A stretch of DNA of 33,739 bases from JAVJUS01 sp040220455 (GCA_040220455.1 JAVJUS010000081.1:1-33739); one strand, 5' to 3'; positions 1 to 9,118 are shown, numbered from the stretch's first letter. A program made the numbers and translations. The notes: generated by a model from the letters alone, not told the origin.

Positions 1-44
1 GATCGGCGGCGTGCGGTCCGATCGAGCCGGCCGCCCGGGATCGT

Positions 45-127
45 CGTAGGTTGCCCACCGCGGAGCGGTGCGTGGGCGGCTCGTCCGCTGCCGTCGCGCA
101 CGGCCTCGCGGCCGTGGGCGACCTACG
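45..127. repeat. Long-armed inverted repeat at the 3' end of the kinase gene
   Basis: A 14-base arm at 45-58 (CGTAGGTTGCCCAC) is complementary with one mismatch to 114-127 (GTGGGCGACCTACG). The right arm overlaps the stop codon of the DUF1537 kinase (123-125 on the minus strand). The 55-base interior is GC-rich and can fold further. It sits where a terminator of the ~11 kb minus-strand operon is expected, but there is no U-tract, so a processing or stabilising hairpin or a dispersed palindromic repeat is equally possible. Confidence 0.5.
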
Positions 128-1436
128 GGGCCGGGGCCCGGCGGGTGCCGGGCATGGCCGCCAGCGCCTTGGCGAAGAAGTCCGGCCCGCCGAAGTTCCC
201 GGACTTGAGCGCCAGGGCGAGGCGCGGCGGGTCGAGCGCGACGGTGGCCGGCACGCCGGGGTCGATCTGCTCGCCGATCGCGAGCGCCTTGACGCCGAGC
301 GCGCCGACGATGGCGCCCGCCGTCTCGCCGCCGGCGACGACCAGCCGGCGCACGCCGGCCTCGACCAATCCCCGGGCGACGCGGGCCAGCACCGCCTCGA
401 TCGCCGCGCCGGCCCGCTCCCGCCCGAGCGCGCGCTGGGCCTCGGCGACGGCGTCGGCTGCAGCGCCAGCATGGATCAGCACCGGCCCCTCGGCGAGGCG
501 GGGCAGGGCGGCGTCGAGCAGGGTCCGGGCGGCGCCCTCCGCGTCGGCGACCGCCGCCGCCGGGTCCAGGCGGAACGCGGTGGCGTGGGCCGCGAACCGG
601 TCCGTCTGCTCCAGCGTCGCCGCCGAGCAGGAGCCCGAGATCACCGCCTCGTAGCCGTCCACCGTCGGCAGGGCCGTCGCCTCGGCCTCCGCCAGCAGGC
701 CGGCCCGGCGGAAGGTGTCGGGCAGGCCGAGGGCGAGGCCCGAGCCGCCGGTCAGCAGCGGCATGTCCGCGGTGGCCGCCGCGATGGCGCGCAGGTGGTC
801 GTCCTCCAGCACGTCCAGGACGACGTGGCGGCAGCCCTCTGATCGCCGCTCCGCCAGGGCCCCGGCGATCGCCCCGGCGCCGCGCGCGACGGCCGGATAG
901 GCGACGAGGCCGACCCGGCCCGGCGTCTGGGCGGCCAGCAGGCGGACCAGGTCGGCGTCGGTCATCGGCGTCAGCGGGTGACGGGCCATGTGCGTCTCGT
1001 CCAGCGGCACCCCGCCGACGAAGAGCCGGCCCTGGTAGATCGTCCGCCCGGTCTCCGGAAAGGCCGGGCAGGCCACGGTCATCTCGCTGTCCAGCAGGTC
1101 GAGCAGGGCATCGGCCACCGGCCCGATATTGCCCGCCGGCGTGCTGTCGAAGGTCGAGCAGTACTTGAAGAACAGTCGCCGGGCGCCGGCTGCGCGCAGC
1201 CACCGGGCCGCCGCGAGCGACTGCTCGACCGCCTCGGCGGCCGGGATCGTGCGCGACTTGAGCGCGACCACCACCGCCCGGGCGCCGTCGGGCGGCGGCC
1301 GGTCGGCCGGCGGCACGCCGATCACCTGGACCGTCGGCATGCCGCCGCGCACCAGCGTGTTGCACAGGTCGGTCGCGCCGGTGAAGTCGTCGGCGATGGC
1401 GCCGAGCAGGACGGGGCCGCTGTCGCTCGGCGTCAT
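123..1436 (-). CDS. Four-carbon acid sugar kinase (DUF1537, OtnK/OiaK family)
   Basis: 437 residues, the usual size for the family. The N-terminal substrate domain begins with the hallmark IADDFTGATDLCN around residues 14-26. The C-terminal nucleotide-binding domain carries the glycine-rich GGETAGAIVGALG near residue 370. Characterised members phosphorylate 3-oxo-tetronates (OtnK), D-threonate or erythronate (DtnK), or 3-oxo-isoapionate (OiaK), using ATP in the cytoplasm. It is the last gene of the minus-strand operon, 9 bases after the lactonase-like gene. The canonical partners OtnC (class II aldolase), PdxA2 and the RuBisCO-like OiaX are not in the window, so the exact substrate is open. 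A lactonase-like neighbour favours an apionate- or tetronate-type acid. The family call is firm; the substrate is inference. Confidence 0.88.
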   Translation of the reverse strand: MTPSDSGPVLLGAIADDFTGATDLCNTLVRGGMPTVQVIGVPPADRPPPDGARAVVVALKSRTIPAAEAVEQSLAAARWLRAAGARRLFFKYCSTFDSTPAGNIGPVADALLDLLDSEMTVACPAFPETGRTIYQGRLFVGGVPLDETHMARHPLTPMTDADLVRLLAAQTPGRVGLVAYPAVARGAGAIAGALAERRSEGCRHVVLDVLEDDHLRAIAAATADMPLLTGGSGLALGLPDTFRRAGLLAEAEATALPTVDGYEAVISGSCSAATLEQTDRFAAHATAFRLDPAAAVADAEGAARTLLDAALPRLAEGPVLIHAGAAADAVAEAQRALGRERAGAAIEAVLARVARGLVEAGVRRLVVAGGETAGAIVGALGVKALAIGEQIDPGVPATVALDPPRLALALKSGNFGGPDFFAKALAAMPGTRRAPAP

Positions 1437-1445
1437 GGCCGGGTC

Positions 1446-3467
1446 TCAGCGTCCCGTCCGCAGTCGGGCGACGGCGTGAGTGCCGAGGGTCAGGGGCCCC
1501 GCCGGCGCCGCGGTCTCCACGGCCTCGAGGCCGTCCCGGTCGGCGGCGAGGGTCGTGAACCCCGCCTCGTCGATCACGGCCAGCCGCGCCGCCGCGCCAC
1601 CACCCGTCACGTCGCCGCCCGATCCGCCGTCCAGGCGCACCTCGACCGGCTCGGGCGTCAGGTTGGCGAGCCAGACCGTCGTGCCCGCGCCGTCGCGCCA
1701 GGCGATCGCCAGCACCCGGTCCGGCGCGTCGCTCGTCGCCGCGACCAGCGGGGCCGCCGCGGCACGCGCCGCGTCGGCCACAACGTGGAAGACCGGATAG
1801 AACCGCGCGCCGTCGCCGGCGTCGTCCCACCAGGGCACCGGCCGGGCGCCGGGGGTGTGGACGATGCCGAACGGCCCGGTCGGCGCCGACAGGGTCACCG
1901 CGTCGGCACCGCCGGCCGCGGCCCGGGCCACGTAGCCGGCGGTCCAGGCGGCGTTGAACAGGCCGCGCTGGCGCGGATCCTCCGCGGTCATCGCGGTGCG
2001 GCCCTGGTCCGGGTTGTCGATCAGCCCCGCGCCATAGGGGTTGAAGCGCATGGCGATGGCGCTCGGCCCGATGCGATAGCCCTTGCCCGGCGCCAGCGCG
2101 CGCGCCGATTCCGTGATCGAAGGCAGGGCCTCCAGCGTTTCCATCACGCTGGCATCGTCGGCGGCGTGGACGATGGCGGATGTGGAATGGGTGATGAAGT
2201 CGATCGCGCCGGCCGGCGGCGGCTTGCGGTTGAGCTCGGTGAAGTAGCTGTGCATCCCGCCCCCGACGGCGGCGGCCGGAAAGCGTGCCCGGGTCTCGGC
2301 GTAGAGCCGCTCGAGCGGCGGCACGGCGGGCCAGGCGCCGTCCGGCTGCCAGGACTTCAGATAGGCCGAGGGGCAGGGCACCACCGTGGCGAAGCGCGCG
2401 CCGCCGGCCGCCGCGGCCTCGGCGATCGTGTCCAGGTCGCGGGCCATCACGGCCGGGTCGTCGGTCCACTCGCCGCCCGCGTCCCGGCAAGGGACCACGG
2501 CCTCGAGCCAGAGATCCGGCCCGCCCAGCGCGTCGGCCAGCCGCGCGAAGCCGGCCATGGTCGCGCTGTCATGGCCCTCGCCCGGATCGAAGCGGCAGGC
2601 GAGGAAGGCCGGCTGCGCCGCGGCGAGATCCCCGGCGAGGGCCAGCGCCGCCTCGGTCCACGCCGGATCGACCGCGAGGCCGATCGCCGGCACCGGCCGG
2701 TCGACCGCGTCGCCGAGGCTCACCGTGACCGGGCCCCCCTCCACCGCCGCGGCTGGCATCGGGCCCTCGGCCGACAGCCGGACCGACTGGGCGAAGCGCT
2801 CCCCGGCGGCGATCGTGTAGGGGCGCGGCTTGGCGAGCGGGCGGATATAGGTCTTGAACGAGGCGTCGGTCCAGTTGCGCTGGTCCTCCATCTCGTAGGC
2901 GTCGCCCTCCATGGTGCAGGTCACCCGCAGGCCCGGCGCGACCTCGTGGGTCAGGGCGCGGATGTCGAAGAAGGGCTGGCCCGGGGAGATCAGCGCCGGA
3001 AACCGCGACTCCTCGACGCTTCCGTCGGTATGGACGACCGTGACCGGCGCGCCGGCGATGCCCTCGACGCCGTGCAGCACGACGAAGCCCGTGCGGTTGG
3101 TCTCCCAGTCGGTCAGCGCCTCGCCCTCCGCCTCGAAGGCGAGCGTGCCGTCGGCGCGCCCCTCGATGCGCACCCGGTAGGCCAGGCGCTGGGCCGCGTC
3201 GGCGCATTCGGCGCGATAGGCGATGCGGAAGGCGTCGCCCGTCTCCTCGACGCTCAGGTCCGACAGGGCGGGGGCGTAGGTCGCCCAGTTGCGGTCGCGG
3301 CAGATGAAGGAGATGGCGCGGATCGCCTCGCGCCCGCCCAGCGTGATCGTGCGCAGGTTGCCGTCCTCCAGCACGGCGGCCAGCGGCCCGGCGGCGATGC
3401 GCCGGGTCTCGCCCGGCGGCGCATCGGTGCCGTAGCGCTTGACGGCGGGCGAGGGCTCGACGGCCAT
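1446..3467 (-). CDS. apnL: D-apionate lactonase-like protein (ApnL family)
   Basis: 673 residues. The opening RYGTDAPPGETR and later segments such as ISFICRDRNWATYAP (about 50-65), EMEDQRNWTDASFKTYIRP (about 190-210) and NRTGFVVLHGVEG match my memory of D-apionate lactonase, a three-domain protein with a central TIM-barrel-like part. ApnL hydrolyses D-apionolactone to D-apionate. A good ribosome site (GGAGAA, 9 bases before the ATG) supports the start. There is no signal peptide, so it should be cytoplasmic. It lies between the ABC ATPase gene (42-base gap) and the DUF1537 kinase, consistent with uptake, lactone opening and phosphorylation. The family assignment is from recall without a search; a glycoside-hydrolase-like function on another sugar lactone is the main alternative. 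Confidence 0.6.
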   Translation of the reverse strand: MAVEPSPAVKRYGTDAPPGETRRIAAGPLAAVLEDGNLRTITLGGREAIRAISFICRDRNWATYAPALSDLSVEETGDAFRIAYRAECADAAQRLAYRVRIEGRADGTLAFEAEGEALTDWETNRTGFVVLHGVEGIAGAPVTVVHTDGSVEESRFPALISPGQPFFDIRALTHEVAPGLRVTCTMEGDAYEMEDQRNWTDASFKTYIRPLAKPRPYTIAAGERFAQSVRLSAEGPMPAAAVEGGPVTVSLGDAVDRPVPAIGLAVDPAWTEAALALAGDLAAAQPAFLACRFDPGEGHDSATMAGFARLADALGGPDLWLEAVVPCRDAGGEWTDDPAVMARDLDTIAEAAAAGGARFATVVPCPSAYLKSWQPDGAWPAVPPLERLYAETRARFPAAAVGGGMHSYFTELNRKPPPAGAIDFITHSTSAIVHAADDASVMETLEALPSITESARALAPGKGYRIGPSAIAMRFNPYGAGLIDNPDQGRTAMTAEDPRQRGLFNAAWTAGYVARAAAGGADAVTLSAPTGPFGIVHTPGARPVPWWDDAGDGARFYPVFHVVADAARAAAAPLVAATSDAPDRVLAIAWRDGAGTTVWLANLTPEPVEVRLDGGSGGDVTGGGAAARLAVIDEAGFTTLAADRDGLEAVETAAPAGPLTLGTHAVARLRTGR

Positions 3468-3486
3468 GGCGGTTCTCCTCGCTCGG

Positions 3487-3510
3487 GCCGGCCGGCGGGG
3501 CGCGGCCGGC
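3487..3510 (-). terminator. Short intercistronic hairpin between ATPase and lactonase-like genes
   Basis: GCCGGCCG (3487-3494) pairs with CGGCCGGC (3503-3510) across an 8-base loop, ending at the ATPase stop codon. There is no U-run. It may set relative expression within the operon; it may also be a chance palindrome in GC-rich DNA. Confidence 0.3.
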
Positions 3511-4613
3511 TACAGGACGCGGTCGGTCTCGGGATCGATCAGGATGGCGCGGGCCATGTCGGCGAGCAGGTCGATACGCGTGCCCGGCTGCTCGACATCG
3601 TGGGCGGCGAGCTCGGCCGTGACTTCCGTGCCCGCCAGGCTGAACTGGACATAGGTGCGCGTGCCGGTCGGCTGGACGAGGTCGACCGTCACCGTCAGCG
3701 CCTCCTGGCCGGGCCGGCCCTGCTCGCCGGTGCGCGGCCGGGTCAGGTGCTCCGGGCGCACGCCGAAGACGAGCTCCCGGCCGAGATGGGCGCGGAAGCC
3801 GGCGGCGCGGTCGGCGGGAAAGCGCAGGGCGACGTCGGCCGACAGCCGCGCGGCCACGGTGTCGCCGTCCTCGACAAGCGTCGCCGGGACGAAGTTCATG
3901 CGCGGCGAGCCGAGGAACCCGGCGACGAAGCGCGTCGCCGGCCGCTCGAACAGCTCCAGCGGCGTGCCCTCCTGCTCGATGACCCCGTCGCGCAGCAGGA
4001 CGATCCGGTCGGCCAGCGTCATCGCCTCGATCTGGTCGTGAGTGACGTAGACGGTGGTCTTGCCGATCTCCTGGTGAAGGCGCTTGATCTCGACGCGCAT
4101 CTCGTCGCGGAGCTGGGCGTCCAGGTTCGACAGCGGCTCGTCGAACAGGAACACGCCGGCGTCGCGCACGATCGCCCGGCCGATGGCGACGCGCTGGCGC
4201 TGACCGCCGGAGAGCTGGCGCGGCAGGCGGTCGAGCAGGGGCGTGATGCCGAGCGTCTCGGCCGCCTCGCGCACCCGCCGGCCGGTCTCCGCGTCGGGCA
4301 CCTTGCGGGCGCGCAGGCCGAAGGCGATGTTCTCGAACACGCTGAGATAGGGATAGAGGGCGTAGTTCTGGAACACCATGGCGACGTTGCGGTCGCGCGG
4401 GCGAAGCGCGTTGACGACGCGGCCGGCGATGCTCACCTCGCCGTCGTCGACCGCCTCCAGCCCGGCGATCATGCGCAGGAGCGTGGACTTGCCGCAGCCC
4501 GACGGACCGACCAGGACCGCGAACTCCCCCTCCCGGATGGCGAGGTCGACGCCGCGCACGGCGTGGAAGTCGTCGTAATACTTGTGCACGGCGTCGAGTG
4601 TCAGGTGGGTCAT
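3510..4613 (-). CDS. Carbohydrate ABC transporter ATP-binding protein (MalK/UgpC type)
   Basis: 367 residues, the normal length for a CUT1 ATPase with a C-terminal regulatory region. Walker A is GPSGCGKST (36-44), the signature LSGGQRQRVAIGRA follows at about 134-147, Walker B is VFLFDEPLSNLD, and the H-loop is YVTHDQIEAMT. A TOBE/OB regulatory domain occupies roughly residues 235-360, with the typical FGVRPEHL motif. It should form a homodimer on the inner face of the membrane and drive the two permeases just upstream. Its ATG is one base from the stop of the second permease, showing translational coupling. The family call is certain; the substrate comes only from context. Confidence 0.95.
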   Translation of the reverse strand: MTHLTLDAVHKYYDDFHAVRGVDLAIREGEFAVLVGPSGCGKSTLLRMIAGLEAVDDGEVSIAGRVVNALRPRDRNVAMVFQNYALYPYLSVFENIAFGLRARKVPDAETGRRVREAAETLGITPLLDRLPRQLSGGQRQRVAIGRAIVRDAGVFLFDEPLSNLDAQLRDEMRVEIKRLHQEIGKTTVYVTHDQIEAMTLADRIVLLRDGVIEQEGTPLELFERPATRFVAGFLGSPRMNFVPATLVEDGDTVAARLSADVALRFPADRAAGFRAHLGRELVFGVRPEHLTRPRTGEQGRPGQEALTVTVDLVQPTGTRTYVQFSLAGTEVTAELAAHDVEQPGTRIDLLADMARAILIDPETDRVL

Positions 4614-4614
4614 C

Positions 4615-5466
4615 TCAGCCCTTCACCGCTCCCATGGACAGGCCGCGCACGAGCAGCTTCTGCGCCATCGCCACGACGACGAAGACGGGCAGGGCGCCCA
4701 GGACCGACATGGCGCCGATCTTGGCCCAGAAGGTCTGCTGCTGGCCGAAATAGTGGCTGACCTGGACCGGGAAGGTCAGGACCTCGGTCCGGGTCAGCAC
4801 CAGCGCGAAGATGAACTCGTTCCAGGCGAAGATGAAGGTGAAGACCGCCGTCGCGAACAGCCCCGTCCGCGCCATCGGGAAGACCACCTTGATCAGCACC
4901 TGCCAGCGCGTCAGCCCGTCGACCAGCGCGCTCTCCTCCAGCTCGCGCGGCACGTCCTCGACATAGCCGCGCATCATCCAGATCACGTAGGGCAGGTTGA
5001 ACGCCGTGTAGAGCAGGATCAGCCCGAGATAGGTGTCGATCAGGCCGAGCCCGGCGAACAACAGGAAAATCGGGAAGACCACCGCGATCGGCGGGATCAT
5101 CCGCTGGGAGATGATCCAGATCACCAGGTGGTCGCCGCCGGTGCGAAAGCGCGCCAGGCTGTAGGCCGCGATGGTGCCCAGGAACATGGCGACGACGGTC
5201 GAGACGCCGGCGATGACGATGCTGTTCCACACCGCCGAGACGTCGCCGTCGCGGAACAGGACGGCGAAGGTCTCCAGCGTCGGCGTCTGCGGGAACCACA
5301 CCGGTGGCGAGGCGAAGACCTCCTCCGGCGTCTTGAACGCGGTGGCGAAGAGCCAGTAGATCGGGAACAGGAAGACGATGGTGACGACGATCGCCCCGGC
5401 CAGCCGGGCGGCCCCCGTCCAGCCCTGCCGGGTCGTGTACCAGGGCTGGGGTCGGCGCCGGCTCAT
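4615..5466 (-). CDS. Carbohydrate ABC transporter permease (MalG/UgpE type)
   Basis: 283 residues starting MSRRRPQPWYTT. The longer reading frame continues upstream, but this ATG (5464-5466) overlaps the stop of the preceding permease by 4 bases, so it is the natural start. Six hydrophobic segments are visible, beginning with AIVVTIVFLFPIYWLFATAF. The EAA loop (EESALVDGLTRWQVLIKVVF, about residues 188-207) docks on the ATPase. The MalG-type C terminus ends in GLSMGAVKG. Together with the partner permease it forms the inner-membrane channel of this importer. Confidence 0.93.
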   Translation of the reverse strand: MSRRRPQPWYTTRQGWTGAARLAGAIVVTIVFLFPIYWLFATAFKTPEEVFASPPVWFPQTPTLETFAVLFRDGDVSAVWNSIVIAGVSTVVAMFLGTIAAYSLARFRTGGDHLVIWIISQRMIPPIAVVFPIFLLFAGLGLIDTYLGLILLYTAFNLPYVIWMMRGYVEDVPRELEESALVDGLTRWQVLIKVVFPMARTGLFATAVFTFIFAWNEFIFALVLTRTEVLTFPVQVSHYFGQQQTFWAKIGAMSVLGALPVFVVVAMAQKLLVRGLSMGAVKG

Positions 5467-6413
5467 CGCCCGATCTCCACGCGGCGGAGGAGGACGAAGA
5501 GCATGATCGACAGGCTGACGATCACGACGAAGGTCAGCGCCGCCGTGGTCGAGATGTCGAAACGCTCGAAGCCCTTGACGTAGGCGAAGACCGAGACGGT
5601 CTCGGTCATGTTGCCGGGTCCGCCGCGGGTCAGCGCCCAGACGATGTCGAACAGCCGGATCAGGTCGAGCCCGCGGATCGTCAGCGCGACCAGCACGACC
5701 GGCCGGATCGCCGGCAGGACGATGCGTCGGAACACCCGCCACCCGGACGCGCCGTCGATCTCCGCCGCCTCCAGAAGCGAGCGGTCGACGTTGGACAGCG
5801 CCGCCAGCAGGATCAGGAACATGAACGGCGTCCACTGCCAGACCTCGCAGACCAGGATGGCGCCGTAGACGGTGAAGGGGTCGTTGTTGACCAGCCACAT
5901 GACGTTCTGCGGCTCGCCGGCGATCCAGCCGAGGATCTGGTTGATCGGCCCGAAGATGTTGTCGAACATCAGCCGCCAGATCGCCCCGGCGACGAAGGGC
6001 GCCATGACCGCCGGCATCAGCAGCAGCGCGACGAAGACCTGCCGGCCGGGCAGCTTCTCCAGGAACAGCCAGGCCAGCAGCAGGCCCAGGACCAGCTCCA
6101 GCGGCAGGGCGATCACGGTGATCGCGCCCGTGTGCAGGATCGACTCCCAGAACCGGTCGTCGCCGAACAGCCGGGCGTAGTTGTCGAAGCCCTGGAACGA
6201 GGTGTCCTCGACCCGGCGGTTGATCTTCTGGAAGCTGACGATCAGCGAATAGACGACCGGGAACAGCCCGATCAGCAGCAGGACGAGCACCGCCGGCGCG
6301 ACGATCAGCCGGCGGAAATGCCGGTCGACCCACAGCCCGAGGGCGGGCGGGGCGTCGGGCCCGGCCGAGCGGTCGCCGGGTGAGGCGGCGGGGTGGGCGG
6401 CGGCACGGCTCAT
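5463..6413 (-). CDS. Carbohydrate ABC transporter permease (MalF/UgpA type)
   Basis: 316 residues with about six membrane segments. The first is LIVAPAVLVLLLIGLFPVVY near residues 35-54. The EAA loop is EAAEIDGASGWRVFRRIVLP at about residues 213-232. The arginine- and proline-rich N-terminal tail is cytoplasmic. Its stop overlaps the start of the second permease (tcat at 5463-5466), typical of permease pairs. A strong hairpin separates it from the upstream binding-protein gene. Inner-membrane channel subunit; substrate unknown beyond the sugar-acid context. Confidence 0.93.
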   Translation of the reverse strand: MSRAAAHPAASPGDRSAGPDAPPALGLWVDRHFRRLIVAPAVLVLLLIGLFPVVYSLIVSFQKINRRVEDTSFQGFDNYARLFGDDRFWESILHTGAITVIALPLELVLGLLLAWLFLEKLPGRQVFVALLLMPAVMAPFVAGAIWRLMFDNIFGPINQILGWIAGEPQNVMWLVNNDPFTVYGAILVCEVWQWTPFMFLILLAALSNVDRSLLEAAEIDGASGWRVFRRIVLPAIRPVVLVALTIRGLDLIRLFDIVWALTRGGPGNMTETVSVFAYVKGFERFDISTTAALTFVVIVSLSIMLFVLLRRVEIGR

Positions 6414-6453
6414 CGCGGGCTCGGGGCCTTTCGCGGGGGCGGGAGCGGGCGGA

Positions 6454-6498
6454 ACGGACCCGGCGGCGGTGATGTGGAGGCGCCGCCGCCGGGCCCGT
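6454..6498 (-). terminator. Strong hairpin between binding-protein and permease genes
   Basis: A 16-base arm at 6454-6469 pairs with 6483-6498, with one mismatch and a 13-base loop (core CCCGGCGGCGG / CCGCCGCCGGG). It lies just downstream of the binding-protein stop codon and has no U-run. In ABC operons such a hairpin commonly protects the binding-protein mRNA or partly attenuates read-through, so that the binding protein outnumbers the membrane subunits. Confidence 0.6.
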
Positions 6499-6508
6499 CA
6501 TACAGCGA

Positions 6509-7945
6509 TCAGGGATAGGCGTTCGGTTTCGCCGCCCAGATGCTGTAAGCCTCGCGCTGGTCGTCGACGCCGATCTCCTCGGTGATGGTGTCCCACTCCT
6601 CGGCCGCGTCCTCGAGCGCGGAGCGCGGATCGCCGCCGGCCAGCGCCGAGGTGATCGCCCGGGTCAGGGACTCCTCGTAGGAGAAGGTGTCGATGATCGA
6701 GAGGTCGAGCAGCCCGGTCTCGGCCCCCAGCTTCAGGGTGTCGAGATAGTCGCCCGCCGACGGCCACAGGCCGCGGTACTCCTCGCTCTCGAAATGCGAC
6801 GTGCGGAACGGGTCGCGCAGGGCGAAGGGCAGCATGACGCGCTGCAGGCTGATTTCCTCGCTGTTCAGCCATTGGGCGAACAGGTAGGCCGCCTCCTTGT
6901 TGTCGCTGTTGGCCGCGACCGACAGGGCGAAGCCGGCGGCCAGCTCAGGCCGGCCGCCCGGCGTGAGGGCATAGCCCACGTCGCCGGCGACGGTCGTCTC
7001 GGGCAGCCAGGACAGCGCCTCCTGCTCGGCGCCGTAGCCCTCCGACCAGCGGCCCGGCGGCGGCCACCAGATCTGCATGGCGAGCTCGCCCGCCAGCCAG
7101 GCGTTGAGCACCTCGATCGGCCCCCAGCCGGCCGCGCCCGGCGGCATGTTGTCGAGCTGGCGGACCATGTCCTCGAGCACCGCGACACCGATGTCGGAGT
7201 CGATCTGCGCATCCATCGACTCCTCGTCGAAGAACCGGCCGCCGGCGATGCGGAAGCGCTCCTCGAAGAGGTAATGGATAAGGCCGGGCGCATGGATCAG
7301 GGCAGAGCCGTAGGTCTCCGGCGCCAGGGCCTCGGTGAAGTACTGCGAGATCTCGTAGAACTGGTCCCAGGTTTCCGGCGGTGCCAGCGGATAGCCGTGG
7401 GCCTCCTCGAACGCGGCCTGGTGCTCGGCGTCGCCGAACAGGTCCGTCCGGTAATAGAGCACGAAGACGTCGCCGTCGTCGGGCAGGGCGTAGATCTCGT
7501 CGCCATAGGTCATCTGGTTGTCGCGATAGACCCCGGCGATGTCCTGCAGCGAGTCGCGATAGCCGTGCTCGTCGACATAGGCGTCGAGCGGCTCCAGCAC
7601 GCCGGCCTCGACCAGGTCGGGCAGCCATGCCGGCACGATGTTGAGCAGGTCGTAGGCCCCGGTGCCGGCCCGGTGCTCGGCGATCGTCTTGGTGAAGAGC
7701 TCGTTGATCGGGATCTCGATGACCTCGACCTCGATGCCGGTCAGCTCCTCCCACATCGGGCCGGAGAAGTTGAGCGGGTCGAGCGCCTGGAGTCCGGCCT
7801 CGTAGGTGATGGTGATCGTGCTGCCGGAATATTGCTGTGCCGCCTCGACCGCGCGTTCCGCGGCGGTCTGGGCGTGCGCCGGCAGGGCCGCGGCGATCGC
7901 CGTCGCCGCGGCCATGACCGGGATCGCTGTCCGACCTCTCGGCAT
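6509..7945 (-). CDS. Extracellular solute-binding protein of the carbohydrate ABC importer
   Basis: 478 residues. A Sec signal peptide occupies about residues 1-25 (hydrophobic MAAATAIAAALPAHA, cleavage near AHA-QT). The mature part has the family 1 binding-protein layout: an ITYEAGLQALDPL opening strand, a TGIEVEVIEIPINEL segment, FAQWLNSEEISLQRV near residue 360, and an acidic C-terminal region. It captures the substrate in the periplasm and delivers it to the two permeases. The ATG has a close GAGGGGGG ribosome site. The gene lies 78 bases downstream of the hydroxyacid dehydrogenase in the same operon. A hairpin after the stop may raise its relative expression. Confidence 0.92.
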   Translation of the reverse strand: MPRGRTAIPVMAAATAIAAALPAHAQTAAERAVEAAQQYSGSTITITYEAGLQALDPLNFSGPMWEELTGIEVEVIEIPINELFTKTIAEHRAGTGAYDLLNIVPAWLPDLVEAGVLEPLDAYVDEHGYRDSLQDIAGVYRDNQMTYGDEIYALPDDGDVFVLYYRTDLFGDAEHQAAFEEAHGYPLAPPETWDQFYEISQYFTEALAPETYGSALIHAPGLIHYLFEERFRIAGGRFFDEESMDAQIDSDIGVAVLEDMVRQLDNMPPGAAGWGPIEVLNAWLAGELAMQIWWPPPGRWSEGYGAEQEALSWLPETTVAGDVGYALTPGGRPELAAGFALSVAANSDNKEAAYLFAQWLNSEEISLQRVMLPFALRDPFRTSHFESEEYRGLWPSAGDYLDTLKLGAETGLLDLSIIDTFSYEESLTRAITSALAGGDPRSALEDAAEEWDTITEEIGVDDQREAYSIWAAKPNAYP

Positions 7946-8023
7946 GGAATCCCCCCTCTGGTTATGGCGGTCCGGCGCCCGGGCCCCTCGCCCCGGCCGG
8001 CCGCGGTTGAACGCTCGGCCGGG

Positions 8024-9073
8024 TCAGCCGGCGAAGCGCTTGGCGTAGGCGTCGAGCCGTGCCTTGAAGGCGTCGGACCCGATCACGTCGCGATTGACGA
8101 TGCCGCGCGGCTCGCGGCCGTGCATGACGTCGAGCACGGCGCGCACGTCGGCCGCGCCGTTGCCCGCGAAGCATTCGTCGGTCCAGCACAGCGAGTGCGG
8201 CGCGAGGATCACGTTGTCCATGGCGAGCAGGGGCTCGTCGGCCGGCGTCGGCTCGACCTCGAAGACGTCGAGCCCGGCGCCCGCGATGATGCCGGAGGCG
8301 AGCGCCTCGGTCAGCGCCTTCTGGTCGACGATCGGCCCGCGCGCGGTGTTGATGACATAGGCCGTCGGCTTCATCAGGGCGAGCCGCTCGGCGTTGACGA
8401 TGCCGCGGGTCTCGTCGTTGAGCGGGACGCTGACCGACAGGAAGTCCGAGCGTCGGAAGAGGTCCTCGAGCGAGACCAGCTCGACGCCCAGCTCCTTGGC
8501 CAATGCCGGGTCGGCGTAGGGGTCGTGGGCGATGAAGGTCATGTCGAAGGGCCGCGCCATGCGGAAGACCTCGGCGCCGATATTGCCGATGCCGAGCTGG
8601 CCCAGCACGCGGCCGGTGACGCCCATGCCCATGTACTCGCTGCGCCGGGCCCAGCCGTCGGGTCCCTCCCGGCACAGCCGGTCCTTGATCCGCATCCGGC
8701 CGGCGAGCGCCAGCATGAAGGTGATGACGGAGACCGCGACCGGCCGGCGCACGCCGTCGGGCGTGATCACCGCCGCGATGCCGTTGGCCGTGCAGGCGTC
8801 GAGATCGACGTTGTCGTAGCCAACGCCGAAGCGCGCGACGACGGACAGCCGGCCGCTCTTGGGCACGCTCTCGGCCGTGAATTTCGGCACCAGCAGGATC
8901 AGCGCGTCGATGTCCTCCAGCGCCTCGGCCGGCATGTGTCCGCCGACCGGATCGACATGGACGACCTCGACCGCCTCGTTCGAGGTCAGCGGCGCGAGAT
9001 CGAAGTCCGGATAGGCCGGACGGCCGTCCGGCTTGCGGAAATCGCCGCTGAGCGCGACGCGGAACGTGCTCAT
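8024..9073 (-). CDS. NAD-dependent D-isomer-specific 2-hydroxyacid dehydrogenase
   Basis: 349 residues. The Rossmann fingerprint LGQLGIGNIGAEVF places the glycines at 161, 163 and 166, and HDPYAD gives the acidic residue after strand 2, favouring NAD. Catalytic residues are Arg245 (NTARGPIVD), Glu274 (FEVEP) and His293 (LAPHSLCW). The family interconverts 2-hydroxy and 2-oxo acids in the cytoplasm. A GGGAGGGGGCCC stretch before the ATG is a strong ribosome site. It is encoded between the aldolase and the binding protein, so it probably oxidises the sugar acid or reduces an aldolase product. Glyoxylate/hydroxypyruvate reductase or phosphoglycerate dehydrogenase-like activity is possible; the substrate cannot be read from the sequence. 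Confidence 0.9.
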   Translation of the reverse strand: MSTFRVALSGDFRKPDGRPAYPDFDLAPLTSNEAVEVVHVDPVGGHMPAEALEDIDALILLVPKFTAESVPKSGRLSVVARFGVGYDNVDLDACTANGIAAVITPDGVRRPVAVSVITFMLALAGRMRIKDRLCREGPDGWARRSEYMGMGVTGRVLGQLGIGNIGAEVFRMARPFDMTFIAHDPYADPALAKELGVELVSLEDLFRRSDFLSVSVPLNDETRGIVNAERLALMKPTAYVINTARGPIVDQKALTEALASGIIAGAGLDVFEVEPTPADEPLLAMDNVILAPHSLCWTDECFAGNGAADVRAVLDVMHGREPRGIVNRDVIGSDAFKARLDAYAKRFAG

Positions 9074-9118
9074 GGGCCCCCTCCCTGGTCCTCCGGCCGG
9101 ACCCGATCCCCCGATCGG

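Noticed and set aside
978..4760. A 1260-codon open frame on the plus strand
   Set aside because: It lies opposite the kinase, lactonase-like and ABC ATPase genes, which have clear motifs on the minus strand. In DNA this GC-rich, stops are rare in the antisense frames and the translation is arginine/glycine-rich without recognisable domains.
4615..6501. A single 628-residue fused permease
   Set aside because: The upstream part of this frame overlaps the MalF-type permease in a different frame and reads as low-complexity arginine/proline sequence. Only the part after the ATG at 5466 has membrane segments and the EAA motif.
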